Source of the DNA: Lentilitoribacter sp. Alg239-R112
GTDB lineage: Bacteria; Pseudomonadota; Alphaproteobacteria; Rhizobiales; Rhizobiaceae
Length of the DNA stretch: 64,000 nt
Reading direction: 5' to 3'
Assembly (NCBI RefSeq): GCF_900537175.1
Contig: NZ_LS999833.1
Span: 1,736,001-1,800,000, forward strand
The notes under the pieces were generated by a model, which worked only from the letters and a program-made list of their open reading frames with translations, did not search any database and was not told where the DNA came from. A program made the translations under genes and the position numbers. Positions 1 to 8,829 of the stretch are shown here, piece after piece (position 1 is the first letter of the stretch; each line of letters begins with the position of its first letter).

Positions 1-632
1 CCAGACACGGTCTCACGCGCCAATTGCATTGCAATTTCATGATCCAAGCCAGCCTTACAACCAGCTTCTGCCATACATTCTGCGAGCAAAAAGACGTATG
101 CAGGACCGCTACCTGATACCGCTGTCACCGCATCAATTTGCTCTTCATTGTCTAGCCAGACAACCGGGCCACAAACTTCAAGTAACTTTGTAATTTCTTC
201 ACGTGAATTCGTAGAAACACCATCTTCCGCTGCAATTCCTGTGATGCCGCGCCCAACCATTGCCGGTGTATTTGGCATTGCCCTGACGATTTTTCCGGAT
301 GGCAGAAATAATTTCATTTTGGAAATAGTCGTACCTGCGGCAATACTTACGATCAACGTATCATCATCCACACCGGAAACAAAGTTTGGAAGAACATTCT
401 CCATCATCTGGGGTTTTATAGCGACCATCAAAATAGAAGCGATCATATCGTCAGGCATTGCAGCGCCGTGCCGGATAGAATGCTTATCGAGATATTGCTG
501 AAGCTCTGACGACAATCCTGGGTCTGACACATAGATAGTGGCAGGATCTATATCGCTCTTAACCCATCCTCGCAAAATAGCGCCACCCATATTACCTGCG
601 CCAACAAGAACAAGTGGTCTATCTGGCGACAT
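1..632 (-). CDS. proC: Pyrroline-5-carboxylate reductase, 3' end cut by window
   Basis: Cytosolic enzyme reducing 1-pyrroline-5-carboxylate to proline with NAD(P)H, the last step of proline synthesis. The reading frame stays open to base 1, giving 210 residues of a family usually near 270, so about 60 C-terminal residues lie outside the window. Visible: the N-terminal Rossmann loop GAGNMGGAIL at residues 11-20, the MPNTPAMVGRG segment near 145, and the start of the C-terminal dimerisation region with AVSGSGPAYVF. The ATG at 630-632 overlaps the TAA of the upstream YbjN gene by one base (TAATG), so the two are translationally coupled in one operon. Identity is secure. Confidence 0.95.
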   Translation of the reverse strand, partial: MSPDRPLVLVGAGNMGGAILRGWVKSDIDPATIYVSDPGLSSELQQYLDKHSIRHGAAMPDDMIASILMVAIKPQMMENVLPNFVSGVDDDTLIVSIAAGTTISKMKLFLPSGKIVRAMPNTPAMVGRGITGIAAEDGVSTNSREEITKLLEVCGPVVWLDNEEQIDAVTAVSGSGPAYVFLLAECMAEAGCKAGLDHEIAMQLARETVS

Positions 633-1132
633 TAGGCTTGCCCTTGCGTCTCAAACATCACGAGATCCAAAGCTTGTCTCGGCGCCATCCCAGACCACAC
701 AACGAACTGAAATGCTTGAAAATAAGATTCACACGCTTCCACAGCACCCGAAAGCAAAACTTCAACTTGCTGGTTCGTAGGTTCGGCACCACCCGAAAGT
801 AGAAGCGACTGACGAAAAATTACAACGCCATCTTTTGCCCAAATATCAAAGTGGCCCATTAGAATTTGCCCATTGATTAGAGATAGCAACTTTAGCAACT
901 CATCTGAACGATGTTCGGGGACATTAAAGTCAAATGCGCAAGCCAAATGAACAGCTTCCAGGTCTTCCATCCAAGAGAATGAAACCTGATAATTCGCCCA
1001 GTCACCTTCGACAATCATGGCTATTTCATCATCGCCTGAACGTTCAAACGACCAATCATTATTGGCAGCTACAAATTCGATCATGTCGACCGGATTTGAA
1101 TGACGTTCGATATCTATTTCGACCAGCTCCAT
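632..1132 (-). CDS. YbjN domain-containing protein
   Basis: A 166-residue soluble acidic protein resembling the YbjN family (bacterial sensory transduction regulator fold), which adopts a type III secretion chaperone-like fold; its molecular role is not settled. No signal peptide or membrane segment is visible. It begins MELVEIDIERHSNP and keeps the family-like stretch FSWMEDLEAVHLACAFD near residues 52-68. It lies immediately upstream of proC with a one-base stop/start overlap; this pairing is, from memory, common in Rhizobiales. The role is unknown and the family call is by pattern only. Confidence 0.85.
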   Translation of the reverse strand: MELVEIDIERHSNPVDMIEFVAANNDWSFERSGDDEIAMIVEGDWANYQVSFSWMEDLEAVHLACAFDFNVPEHRSDELLKLLSLINGQILMGHFDIWAKDGVVIFRQSLLLSGGAEPTNQQVEVLLSGAVEACESYFQAFQFVVWSGMAPRQALDLVMFETQGQA

Positions 1133-1469
1133 GCCAATACCCCGTACTTTCTAAAGCCCTTCAAAACCTGCAAGGACTATAAATTCAACTAATTCTCATC
1201 ATGTTCATTTGAATTCTGAACCAGTAAACATTTGTGAAGCTTACCGAACAGCATTCCGAATCATCCATATGAATCAGTGTATAAGAGCGGATTCACGATG
1301 CCATCCCCTTACATTGATTTTTCTGGTGATAGAATTTTTGAGGGTTGTGAATTAGATTCCACAAGGGCTGATAACCGACTCTGGAATAAGGGTTTTTTGC
1401 CGGTATGATTCCACTCACAGTCTGTGGAAAAAAATTATGTATAAATTAGAAATGATATCTGCTTGACGA
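1133..1469. other. 337-bp gene-free gap rich in GANTC sites
   Basis: No credible gene is seen on either strand. The gap separates the ubiK-like gene from the ybjN-proC unit, both transcribed leftward, and should hold the ybjN promoter. It contains six GANTC motifs at 1258-1262, 1271-1275, 1290-1294, 1355-1359, 1377-1381 and 1407-1411, where chance predicts fewer than one in that span. GANTC is the target of the cell-cycle methyltransferase CcrM in Hyphomicrobiales. A DnaA-box-like 9-mer with one mismatch (TTTTCCACA, minus strand, 1423-1431) lies beside the cluster, followed by an AT-rich run. Confidence 0.6.
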
Positions 1470-1772
1470 TTAGTCAGCAGTTTTAGATGCCTTAGCAGAA
1501 GATCGTGTTGTTGTTTTTTTGGCCAGTTGCTTTTCCAAAATCTCAATACGCGAGTTCAAAGCATCATTTTCATCTCGAGCTTTAATTGCCATTTCGCGAA
1601 CAACTTCAAACTCTTCGCGTTTGACTAGATCAGCACTGTTAATAAAACGTTCGAACTGACTTTGAAAAGCAGTTTCCATTTCTCGCCGAACGCCTTGTGC
1701 GGCACCAGCAGCATCCGTCATAAGTTTAGCAAACTCATCAAATACTCGATTAGGACCTTGTGTCATGTTCAA
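1470..1772 (-). CDS. ubiK: UbiK/BMFP-type ubiquinone-biosynthesis accessory factor
   Basis: A 100-residue protein with the organisation of the BMFP/UbiK family: an N-terminal amphipathic segment (FDEFAKLMTDAAGAA, residues 11-25), a central helix rich in E, Q and R, and a C-terminal coiled coil (EFEVVREMAIK to EILEKQLAKK, about 54-86) ending in a basic low-complexity tail. UbiK is a trimeric lipid-binding scaffold assisting ubiquinone synthesis in gammaproteobacteria; the same job here is inference. Divergent from lgt, with a 206-bp shared upstream region. Confidence 0.82.
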   Translation of the reverse strand: MNMTQGPNRVFDEFAKLMTDAAGAAQGVRREMETAFQSQFERFINSADLVKREEFEVVREMAIKARDENDALNSRIEILEKQLAKKTTTRSSAKASKTAD

Positions 1773-1820
1773 TACCTCACAGATGATTGGATCTAACTTA
1801 CCATTAACTCATGTAAATTA

Positions 1821-1844
1821 AGTAGGCTTTAGCCTGCTTTTTTT
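1821..1844 (+). terminator. Intrinsic terminator-like hairpin ahead of lgt
   Basis: Stem AGTAGGC / GCCTGCT (seven pairs including one G-T) around a TTTA loop, followed directly by seven T residues on the plus strand. No plus-strand gene ends here: it lies between divergent ubiK and lgt. It may end an unseen short or antisense transcript, or act in the 5' leader of lgt. Confidence 0.6.
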
Positions 1845-1978
1845 CAAGTCCCACCCAATGGACAAATAGGCGCAAGCAATACAGTCTTCACCTTCACCGC
1901 GCCACAATGTATAGACATTATCCAAGCACGCAGATAATGCGGCATTTTATTACAACAACCATCCCAAGGTAACTTAAT

Positions 1979-2824
1979 TTGGACCAGTACTTGCAGCTAT
2001 TTTCGATCCTTACATTCCCGGATATAGATCCGATCATTTTTTCCATCGGCCCATTTGATGTACGTTGGTATGGGCTTGCTTATGTTTGCGGAATTTTGCT
2101 TGGCTGGATCTATGCAAAGGCACTGGCGTCCAAAGCTGACCTATGGCCAAACAATAAAGCACCGATGACAATTATAGATTTGGATGATTTTATTCTGTGG
2201 GCAGCCATAGGCATCGTCGCGGGCGGCCGCATCGGCTACATTTTATTCTATGATCTATCGGCTGTCATGCGATCACCTACCAGAGCCTTTCAGGTCTGGA
2301 ATGGCGGGATGTCTTTCCATGGCGGGTTACTGGGAACACTGGCAGCTATGATTTTGTTCGCAAAGTTGCGAAAAATAAACATGTGGCACCTGTTTGATGT
2401 CGTATGTGCGGCAGCACCGATAGGAATTTTCTTCGGGCGTATATCAAATTTTATCAATGGTGAATTATGGGGCAGATTGTCTGGCGTACCTTGGGCATTT
2501 GTATTTCCTGATGGTGGTCCCTTCGCACGCCACCCCTCCCAACTTTATGAAGCGATTTTAGAAGGCATCATATTGTTTGTGGTATTGGCCATACTAGCAT
2601 GGAATATGAAAATGCTCCGTAAACCTGGATTTATTGCTGGGACATTTTTAGCCCTTTATGCTTGCTCCCGCATATTTGTAGAATTTTTCAGAGAACCCGA
2701 TGCGCATATCGGTTTTTTACTGGGCCAATGGCTGACCATGGGAATGCTTCTTTCGCTGCCATTACTTGCAGTTGGTATGTGGAGTATGATAACTGCCAGC
2801 AAACGTGCAAAATTTATTGAATAA
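1979..2824 (+). CDS. lgt: Prolipoprotein diacylglyceryl transferase
   Basis: Inner-membrane enzyme that moves a diacylglyceryl group from phosphatidylglycerol to the lipobox cysteine of prelipoproteins, the first step of lipoprotein maturation. The 281-residue protein has about seven hydrophobic segments, SFHGGLLG with His114 (equivalent of the essential His near 103 in E. coli), the Lgt signature GRISNFINGELWGR at 153-166, and HPSQLYEA near 185. The start is TTG; AAGG about ten bases upstream supports it, and no ATG gives an intact N-terminus. First gene of lgt-midA-pgeF, 11 bases before the next. Confidence 0.96.
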   Translation: MDQYLQLFSILTFPDIDPIIFSIGPFDVRWYGLAYVCGILLGWIYAKALASKADLWPNNKAPMTIIDLDDFILWAAIGIVAGGRIGYILFYDLSAVMRSPTRAFQVWNGGMSFHGGLLGTLAAMILFAKLRKINMWHLFDVVCAAAPIGIFFGRISNFINGELWGRLSGVPWAFVFPDGGPFARHPSQLYEAILEGIILFVVLAILAWNMKMLRKPGFIAGTFLALYACSRIFVEFFREPDAHIGFLLGQWLTMGMLLSLPLLAVGMWSMITASKRAKFIE

Positions 2825-2835
2825 CGGGAAACTGA

Positions 2836-3966
2836 ATGCCTGCACCTTTGGAAAAGAAAATTCGAGATCTAATTACCCAAACAGGCCCTATCAGCGTTGC
2901 TGATTATTTCGCAATATGTTTGGCAGACCCTGAATTCGGTTATTATATGACCAAAGATCCTTTTGGCGTTGCAGGCGACTTCACAACAGCCCCTGAAATC
3001 AGTCAATTATTTGGCGAAATGATTGGCGTATATCTCGTTCAATCTTGGCAAACTCAAGCGCCAGTGGGTCCTATTCGAATTATTGAAATTGGGCCTGGTC
3101 GTGGCACACTGATGGCCGATGCTCTTCGAGTTATCGCAAAGCTTGCGCCTTCTTTGCTGGAACAGGCAACTGTTCATATGGTAGAAACAAGCCCTAAACT
3201 GCGTAAAATCCAGAAAGAAACCTTAGCTAATTATGAAGATAAGCTTTCATGGCACAACTCATTTGAAGACGTACCAAGTGGATTCTTTCTGCTCTTAGCG
3301 AATGAATTGTTCGATGCTATTCCGTTAAGGCAATTTATCAAAACGGATATAGGCTTTAGAGAACGAACAGTCACGGTTAATGCGTCAGATGAGTTGGCCT
3401 TTTCTGTAGGCGTTGCAGGAATTGATAGTGACCTTTTGCCGTCCAATCACAAAGACCAACCTGCGGGTACGGTGTTCGAAATAGCCCCTGCCCGTGTAAA
3501 TGTTATGACCGCCATCGCAACCCGCCTTGTAAAAGAAGGTGGCAGTGCTTTGGTCATAGATTACGGTTATTTGGCAACAGGGTTTGGAGATACGCTACAA
3601 GCAATCCACAAACATGAATTCGACCCACCTCTTGCGAACCCGGGTCAGGCCGACCTTACAAGCCATGTCGACTTTGAAATGCTTATGCGCACAGCTCATG
3701 CCGCAGGCGCCCATATTCATGGCGTGATGTATCAAGGTGATTTTCTTGTAGGTTTGGGATTGCTCCAGCGAGCAGGAATGCTTGGTCAGGATAAAGATCA
3801 TGAAACACAGCAGGAAATACGGAGCGCTGTTGAGCGGCTTGTTGGTGAAGGTAGCGGCAATATGGGCGAATTGTTCAAAGTCTTGGCAATGAGCGGGCAA
3901 GAGGTAAAGCTCGCACCATTTGTTGCTCAAATGGATGATCCGGAATCAGCGAATAATCTTAACTAG
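2836..3966 (+). CDS. MidA/NDUFAF7-family SAM-dependent methyltransferase
   Basis: A 376-residue class I methyltransferase of the DUF185/MidA family. The mitochondrial homologue NDUFAF7 methylates an arginine of a complex I subunit during assembly; the bacterial substrate is inferred. Visible: N-terminal segment GPISVADYFAICLADPEFGY, the GDFTTAPEISQLFGE block (about 47-61), SAM-binding motif IIEIGPGRGTL (82-92), and the LLANELFDAIP block near 152, all typical of the family. It sits between lgt and pgeF with 11- and 24-base gaps and is very probably co-transcribed with them. Confidence 0.92.
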   Translation: MPAPLEKKIRDLITQTGPISVADYFAICLADPEFGYYMTKDPFGVAGDFTTAPEISQLFGEMIGVYLVQSWQTQAPVGPIRIIEIGPGRGTLMADALRVIAKLAPSLLEQATVHMVETSPKLRKIQKETLANYEDKLSWHNSFEDVPSGFFLLLANELFDAIPLRQFIKTDIGFRERTVTVNASDELAFSVGVAGIDSDLLPSNHKDQPAGTVFEIAPARVNVMTAIATRLVKEGGSALVIDYGYLATGFGDTLQAIHKHEFDPPLANPGQADLTSHVDFEMLMRTAHAAGAHIHGVMYQGDFLVGLGLLQRAGMLGQDKDHETQQEIRSAVERLVGEGSGNMGELFKVLAMSGQEVKLAPFVAQMDDPESANNLN

Positions 3967-3990
3967 AATTCTTGATAGAAAAGCAAATCA

Positions 3991-4767
3991 ATGAGCCAGA
4001 GTTCGCCTCAATTTATTACCAGCAAACTTATTACAGAACAGGGTATCAAGCACGGTTTTTTTACCCGCAGAGGCGGTCATTCAGACGGAATATTCAGTTC
4101 CTTAAACGCTGGCCTAGGATCTGGTGATGATCGGGATTGCGTTGAGCAAAACCGCAAAGATATCTGTTCGACGTTAGATATCAATATTCAAAACCTTGCA
4201 ACATTGCACCAGATTCACTCAAATCGTGTTCACACAGCAAACAGCGGAATATCTTCAGATCGCCCGCAAGCAGATGGCATAGTTAGTAACACAAGCGGAG
4301 TTGCCATTGGTGTTGTAACCGCTGATTGTGGGCCTGTTTTATTTTCTGATCACAAAAACGCAGTTATTGGTGCCGCCCACGCCGGTTGGCGTGGCGCACT
4401 TGATGGCGTTCTTGAAAATACAATCATAGAGATGGAAAAACTTGGAGCCGAGCGCAGCTCTATTACAGCCTGTCTTGGCCCTACAATTTCACAACAAAAT
4501 TATGAAGTCGGACCGGAATTTTACTCCCGCTTCATTGAAAAGAACAAACAGTTGTCTGTATATTTCAAACAAGCAGATAAACCAGGTCATTTTTTATACG
4601 ACCTACACGCCTTTATTGTGAACTGTTTGGAGCAATCAAACGTACATGCTGAAGATCTAGGTATCTGCACTTATGAAGAAGACGAAAACTATTTTTCATA
4701 TCGCCGGACCACGCATAGAAACGAAAAAGACTATGGGCGACAGCTATCTTTGATAAAACTTGATTAG
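3991..4767 (+). CDS. pgeF: Peptidoglycan editing factor PgeF (YfiH/laccase-domain family)
   Basis: A 258-residue DUF152 protein. In E. coli PgeF removes wrongly incorporated amino acids from peptidoglycan precursors; other members show polyphenol-oxidase-like or purine nucleoside phosphorylase activity. The three metal/active-site ligands are present: His76 in TLHQIHSNRV, Cys113 in TADCGPV and His130 in AAHAGWRG. Length matches the family (about 245-265). Third gene of the lgt-midA-pgeF unit, and the cell-envelope link to lgt fits. No signal peptide is seen. Confidence 0.93.
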   Translation: MSQSSPQFITSKLITEQGIKHGFFTRRGGHSDGIFSSLNAGLGSGDDRDCVEQNRKDICSTLDINIQNLATLHQIHSNRVHTANSGISSDRPQADGIVSNTSGVAIGVVTADCGPVLFSDHKNAVIGAAHAGWRGALDGVLENTIIEMEKLGAERSSITACLGPTISQQNYEVGPEFYSRFIEKNKQLSVYFKQADKPGHFLYDLHAFIVNCLEQSNVHAEDLGICTYEEDENYFSYRRTTHRNEKDYGRQLSLIKLD

Positions 4768-4939
4768 ATTTTGATACTAAACGCTGGCTAATCGATTTAA
4801 ATATCAGTTGATTACGCCTTACTCGCATTCTTTTGTAAAAAACTTATCGAATCTGCAATTAGGTTCTTGAAATCGTCACAAAGGCCGTTACAAGCACCCT
4901 ATCAGTTGTCGGCGTCCGTCGCTTCCATCTGATAAACCG

Positions 4940-4961
4940 CAGCAAACGATAATGTTTGCTG
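4940..4961. repeat. Perfect 8-bp inverted repeat upstream of prs
   Basis: CAGCAAAC (4940-4947) and GTTTGCTG (4954-4961) flank a six-base GATAAT centre, 37 bases before the prs start. It could be a dimeric regulator site or an RNA hairpin in the leader. The half-sites resemble GCAAAC of E. coli PurR boxes, but the six-base centre does not fit the PurR consensus, so no factor is assigned. Confidence 0.5.
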
Positions 4962-4997
4962 TCAAACCCAATTTTTCTGGCGATATGGGTACATAAG

Positions 4998-5930
4998 ATG
5001 AAGATTTTTGCAGGCAATTCCAACCAGCAACTTGCAGAAGACATCTGCAGCTACTTAAACCTTCATCTGGGTAAGTCCAGTGTTCGGCGATTCGCTGATG
5101 AAGAGATTTTCGTAGAAATTCAAGAAAACGTTCGCGGCGAAGATATTTTTGTTGTCCAATCAACATCCTACCCAGCAAATGACAATTTGATGGAACTCCT
5201 GATAATGATCGACGCATTCCGTCGGTCATCTGCTCGACGCATCACAGCAGTAATACCATATTTTGGCTATGCGCGACAGGATAGAAAAGTTGGTTCTCGT
5301 GCTCCAATTTCTGCAAAATTAGTTGCAAACCTTATAACGGAAGCTGGGGCGGACCGCGTTTTGACCATGGATCTCCATGCTGGTCAAATTCAAGGTTTCT
5401 TCGACATTCCGACAGATAACCTTTTCTCAATTCCAGTTTTCTCTCGTGATATCAAAGAGCGCTATGAGAAAGGCAGTCTTATGATTGTCTCACCCGATGT
5501 TGGCGGTGTTGTGCGGGCTCGTGCTCTGGCCAAACGTCATGATGCACTTCTTGCCATTGTTGATAAACGTCGTGATCGTCCTGGCGAGTCAGAAGTCATG
5601 AACATTATCGGTGATGTTAGTGGTAAGGACTGCCTGTTGACTGATGATATTGTAGATTCTGGCGGAACACTTTGTAACGCTGCTGAAGCTCTTTTGGAAA
5701 ACGGAGCTAAATCCGTTACAGCTTATATCACACACGGCGTATTATCTGGCGGCGCGATTGCTCGGATTAAAGCATCCAAGCTAAAAGAACTGGTGATCAC
5801 AGATTCTATTCAAGCAACACCCGAAGTACATAGCGCAAACAATATTCGTGTTATTGAAACATCATCACTTATCGGCGAAGCCATTAACAGAACAGCATCC
5901 GAGAAATCGGTTTCCAGTCTGTTTGACTAA
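4998..5930 (+). CDS. prs: Ribose-phosphate pyrophosphokinase (PRPP synthetase)
   Basis: Makes PRPP from ribose 5-phosphate and ATP, feeding purine, pyrimidine, His, Trp and NAD synthesis in the cytosol. The ATG at 4998 gives [14 protein letters not shown], the usual N-terminus, and 310 residues, the usual length; an in-frame start at 4956 would add 14 residues not seen in the family. Visible: [21 protein letters not shown] near 96-106, the [11 protein letters not shown] block, and the PRPP loop [13 protein letters not shown] near 212-224. Followed after 20 bases by a secreted protein gene. An inverted repeat lies just upstream. Confidence 0.97.
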   Translation: MKIFAGNSNQQLAEDICSYLNLHLGKSSVRRFADEEIFVEIQENVRGEDIFVVQSTSYPANDNLMELLIMIDAFRRSSARRITAVIPYFGYARQDRKVGSRAPISAKLVANLITEAGADRVLTMDLHAGQIQGFFDIPTDNLFSIPVFSRDIKERYEKGSLMIVSPDVGGVVRARALAKRHDALLAIVDKRRDRPGESEVMNIIGDVSGKDCLLTDDIVDSGGTLCNAAEALLENGAKSVTAYITHGVLSGGAIARIKASKLKELVITDSIQATPEVHSANNIRVIETSSLIGEAINRTASEKSVSSLFD

Positions 5931-5950
5931 CCCGGTTTGTTTGATTAGCA

Positions 5951-6574
5951 ATGAATATATTTCAGCAACATAGTAGAAAACTGTTGCTGGCATTTCTTTT
6001 AATGCTGTTAACTCTGGGTTTGTTACAGCAGACTAGTTATGCGAAAACCTCTTTCTCCAAGTCATATAAATATTATGAAATTGGCGGAACAACCATTGAA
6101 GACTTTTGGAGAAATGTCGCCTTATATGGACCCAGAGCAAATCGGAAATTTGGAGTTGTTGGCCTTACAACATTCAAACTGGACATACCGTATCGATATT
6201 CTAACAAAAACGGCAAGTGTCAACTCACATCAGTCGAGATAAAACTTAGAAGCACAATTAGCCTTCCAAAGTGGGTGGATAAGTCTCGATCTGACAAAGA
6301 TATGCGGATTTTCTGGAAAGCTTTATCTGGCGATGTCAAACGCCACGAAGAAAAGCACGTGTCGATAGCGGAGAGCTCATTTAAAGCGTTAGAAATGGCA
6401 ATTTTAAATATTAAGCCTCAACGCAATTGTAAGGCACTGAAAAAGAAGATTAATGCTCTATCAAAGCAAAGCGAAAGAGCACGAAATCGAGCACAGAATA
6501 ATTTCGAACGAGATGAAATTCGTGGACAGAAGAAACGGTTAAGTGGGCTAATCGAATTATTACGGTCCAACTAG
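5951..6574 (+). CDS. Secreted DUF922-family protein, putative zinc protease
   Basis: A 207-residue exported protein: signal peptide of about 31 residues (basic start, hydrophobic LLLAFLLMLLTLGLL, cleavage near SYAK). The mature part carries HEEKH near residue 136, a zincin-like HExxH motif typical of DUF922 proteins, which are annotated as Zn-dependent proteases without proven substrates. The region SYKYYEIGGTTIEDFWRNV and the CQLTSVEIKLRSTISLPKW stretch fit the family. A C-terminal basic, helix-prone tail follows. It probably reads through from prs. Function is otherwise unknown. Confidence 0.82.
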   Translation: MNIFQQHSRKLLLAFLLMLLTLGLLQQTSYAKTSFSKSYKYYEIGGTTIEDFWRNVALYGPRANRKFGVVGLTTFKLDIPYRYSNKNGKCQLTSVEIKLRSTISLPKWVDKSRSDKDMRIFWKALSGDVKRHEEKHVSIAESSFKALEMAILNIKPQRNCKALKKKINALSKQSERARNRAQNNFERDEIRGQKKRLSGLIELLRSN

Positions 6575-6751
6575 GCATTAAATAGACTCTAAACAGCACA
6601 TAGGCTTGCAACAATCATCACAATGGTTTAATAGCGCGCTATCCATGTAGACACCCTTGGAGGCACCATGGATTCAGGCGTCAAATACCTGATGTTGAAA
6701 TATTCGTTTAACGAGCATTTCTTCAACTCCATTTTATGCAAAGGACATGCT

Positions 6752-7396
6752 ATGAGCAATTCAGAAAATCTCAAAGCTGTTGCGCGCGAACGGGTTGGTA
6801 AGGGGTCCGCCCGGGCACTTCGTCGTAATGGTCAAATTCCAGCAAGTATCTATGGTGATAAACAGTCCCCTGTTTCTATCGCTATCGAAAGAAAAGAAGC
6901 AACCAAGCGTATTCACGCAGGTGGCTTTATGACAAACCTTATCACAATTGACGTTGATGGCGACAAAATCACTGTTCTGCCAAAAGACTATCAATTGGAC
7001 CCTGTGCGCGACTTCGTCATGCATGTGGACTTCCTTCGTGTTTCTAAAAACACACAAGTTGTCGTGGAAGTTCCTGTTCAGTTTGAAAACGAAGACACAT
7101 GCGTCGGTATTAAACGCGGCGGCGTATTGAACGTTGTTCGTCACACTGTTGAAGTGAATTGCCCTGCAAACTCAATTCCTGAAGCCTTTACTGCTGATCT
7201 GGCTGAATTGGACATGGGTGATGGTATACACATTTCCAACATCACACTTCCTGAAGGTGTAACGCCAACGATTACTGATCGTGACTTTACAATTGCAACA
7301 ATCGCCTCACCGGGCGGCAAGCAAGATGAAGCTGATGATGCGGCTGAAGCAGAAGCTGCAGCAGACGCAGCACCTAGCGAAGAAGCTGAAGAATAG
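6752..7396 (+). CDS. rplY: 50S ribosomal protein L25/general stress protein Ctc
   Basis: 5S rRNA-binding ribosomal protein of the long CTC type: N-terminal L25 domain (about 1-92, [19 protein letters not shown] and GQIPASIYG) and C-terminal TL5 beta domain (about 93-190), then an acidic Ala/Glu tail typical of alphaproteobacteria. The chosen ATG has AAGGA six bases upstream and gives 214 residues. A second in-frame ATG at 6668 has an even better GGAGG four bases away and would add 28 residues not expected in L25. Followed by pth after 21 bases, a conserved pairing. Confidence 0.95.
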   Translation: MSNSENLKAVARERVGKGSARALRRNGQIPASIYGDKQSPVSIAIERKEATKRIHAGGFMTNLITIDVDGDKITVLPKDYQLDPVRDFVMHVDFLRVSKNTQVVVEVPVQFENEDTCVGIKRGGVLNVVRHTVEVNCPANSIPEAFTADLAELDMGDGIHISNITLPEGVTPTITDRDFTIATIASPGGKQDEADDAAEAEAAADAAPSEEAEE

Positions 7397-7417
7397 TACT
7401 ATTGAGGTTTAGGACCC

Positions 7418-8134
7418 ATGTTGCTCATTGTAGGACTTGGAAACCCTGGACCAAAGTATGAAAAAAACCGACATAATGTCGGATTTATGGCGGTCGATAG
7501 AATTATCGATCGTCATAATTTTACAAAAAGCCAAAAAAAATTCAAAGCAAATGTATTTGAAGGCAAACTGGCTGGCGAAAAAACACTTATCCTGAAACCC
7601 GACACTTTTATGAACCTGTCTGGCGAATCCGTCGGTGAGGCTATGCGGTTTTATAAGCTTGGCCCTGAAGATATCTTTGTCATCCACGACGAACTAGATT
7701 TGGCAGCTGGAAAAGTACGCATCAAACAAGGCGGCAGCCCCGGCGGCCACAATGGACTAAAATCAATTGATGCACATTGTGGTAAAGAATATTACAGATT
7801 TCGTCTTGGTATCGGTCATCCGGGAAATAAGGCCCGTGTCAATTCTCATGTATTGGGCGATTTCGCAAAATCCGACGCTGACTGGCTTTTGCCGCTACTG
7901 ACTGCGTTGGCCGAAAATGCTGAATTAATTGCCAAACGTGACAATGCCGGATTGATGAATAAAATTTCACTGGCCATTAAACCGCAACAAAAGCAAATAC
8001 CTGAACCTATGAAAGATCAGAGTAAAAAAGTAAAATCTCATATCCACCAGGCACGACCGAAGACAACGAAACCTGAACCAAGTGGCCCGATGGCCGAAAT
8101 GCTTAAAAAATTACTTGGTAAAGAAGAAGACTGA
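7418..8134 (+). CDS. pth: Peptidyl-tRNA hydrolase
   Basis: Cytosolic esterase that recycles tRNA from prematurely released peptidyl-tRNA. The N-terminus LLIVGLGNPGPKYEKNRHN contains the catalytic histidine (His20), followed by LKPDTFMNLSGESV, IHDELDLAAGKVR with the conserved Asp, and the GGSPGGHNGLKSI loop near 106-118. Residues beyond about 190 form a basic, proline-rich extension (KPQQKQIPEPMKDQ and onward) common in Rhizobiales versions, giving 238 residues. AGGA precedes the ATG. Co-transcribed with rplY. Confidence 0.97.
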   Translation: MLLIVGLGNPGPKYEKNRHNVGFMAVDRIIDRHNFTKSQKKFKANVFEGKLAGEKTLILKPDTFMNLSGESVGEAMRFYKLGPEDIFVIHDELDLAAGKVRIKQGGSPGGHNGLKSIDAHCGKEYYRFRLGIGHPGNKARVNSHVLGDFAKSDADWLLPLLTALAENAELIAKRDNAGLMNKISLAIKPQQKQIPEPMKDQSKKVKSHIHQARPKTTKPEPSGPMAEMLKKLLGKEED

Positions 8135-8299
8135 ATTTCTAACTTTTTTAATGACTTAAGTTACTACGCCTACTGCAAGCGAACTTGCACATCTACAGAT
8201 ATTATTTCCTGAATATGCATTTTTTTATTTTATTTTGAAACTAATAGCGTCTTAGTCTCGTTATCTCCCACATAGCTAAACTTAATTGTGGAGATACAA

Positions 8300-8815
8300 A
8301 TGAAATTATTGATAAAAAAAACTCTTGCAGCCTCTCTTATCGCCTTATCAGCAACTGCCGCAAACGCTGCGTCTATTGTCGATATAGCTGCAAATGACGA
8401 TCGTTTCACAACACTCGTTGCTGCTGTTAAAGCCGCAGGCCTTGCAGAGACGCTCGCAGGCAAAGGTCATTTTACGGTCTTCGCTCCCGTAAATGCCGCG
8501 TTTGATGCACTGCCAGCAGGCACCGTAGCAACATTGCTTAAACCAGGGAACAAGGGAAAATTGACAGACATTCTTCTCTATCATGTAGATGATCGAAAAT
8601 TAACATCAGGTATGCTTCCGCACGCATCAATTTACATTAAACCAATTTTAGCAAGCAATCGGCTTTGCATAACCAAGGACAAATCAGGTGTTACAATCGG
8701 TGACAGCACCGGAGAACTGGCAAATGTCGTTATTGCAGACATCAAAGCTGATAATGGCGTCATCCATGTAGTTGATAAAGTTCTTCTACCCGGCAGCCGT
8801 CCTTCTTGTCACTAA
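8300..8815 (+). CDS. Secreted fasciclin-domain protein
   Basis: A 171-residue exported protein with a clean signal peptide (MKLLIKKTLAASLIAL, cleavage after about residue 24 at ANA-AS) and a single FAS1 domain: TLVAAVKAAGLAETLAGKG, then the hallmark FTVFAPVNAAFDALPAG near 59-75, LLYHV near 93, and the C-terminal GVIHVVDKVLLP. FAS1 domains mediate adhesion; the partner is unknown. GGAG eight bases upstream supports this ATG over a GTG 12 bases earlier. It has its own intergenic regions on both sides, so is probably monocistronic. Confidence 0.92.
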   Translation: MKLLIKKTLAASLIALSATAANAASIVDIAANDDRFTTLVAAVKAAGLAETLAGKGHFTVFAPVNAAFDALPAGTVATLLKPGNKGKLTDILLYHVDDRKLTSGMLPHASIYIKPILASNRLCITKDKSGVTIGDSTGELANVVIADIKADNGVIHVVDKVLLPGSRPSCH

Positions 8816-8829
8816 TCGATAGAACCAGC

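Noticed and set aside
148..501. 117-residue plus-strand frame over proC
   Set aside because: Antisense to conserved proC codons and without recognisable domain or ribosome binding site; a shadow of the real gene.
1258..1469. Possible chromosomal replication origin (GANTC cluster, DnaA-like 9-mer, AT-rich run)
   Set aside because: Only one imperfect DnaA box is seen and none of the usual origin neighbours such as hemE, parAB or dnaA is in the window; kept only as a methylation-site cluster.
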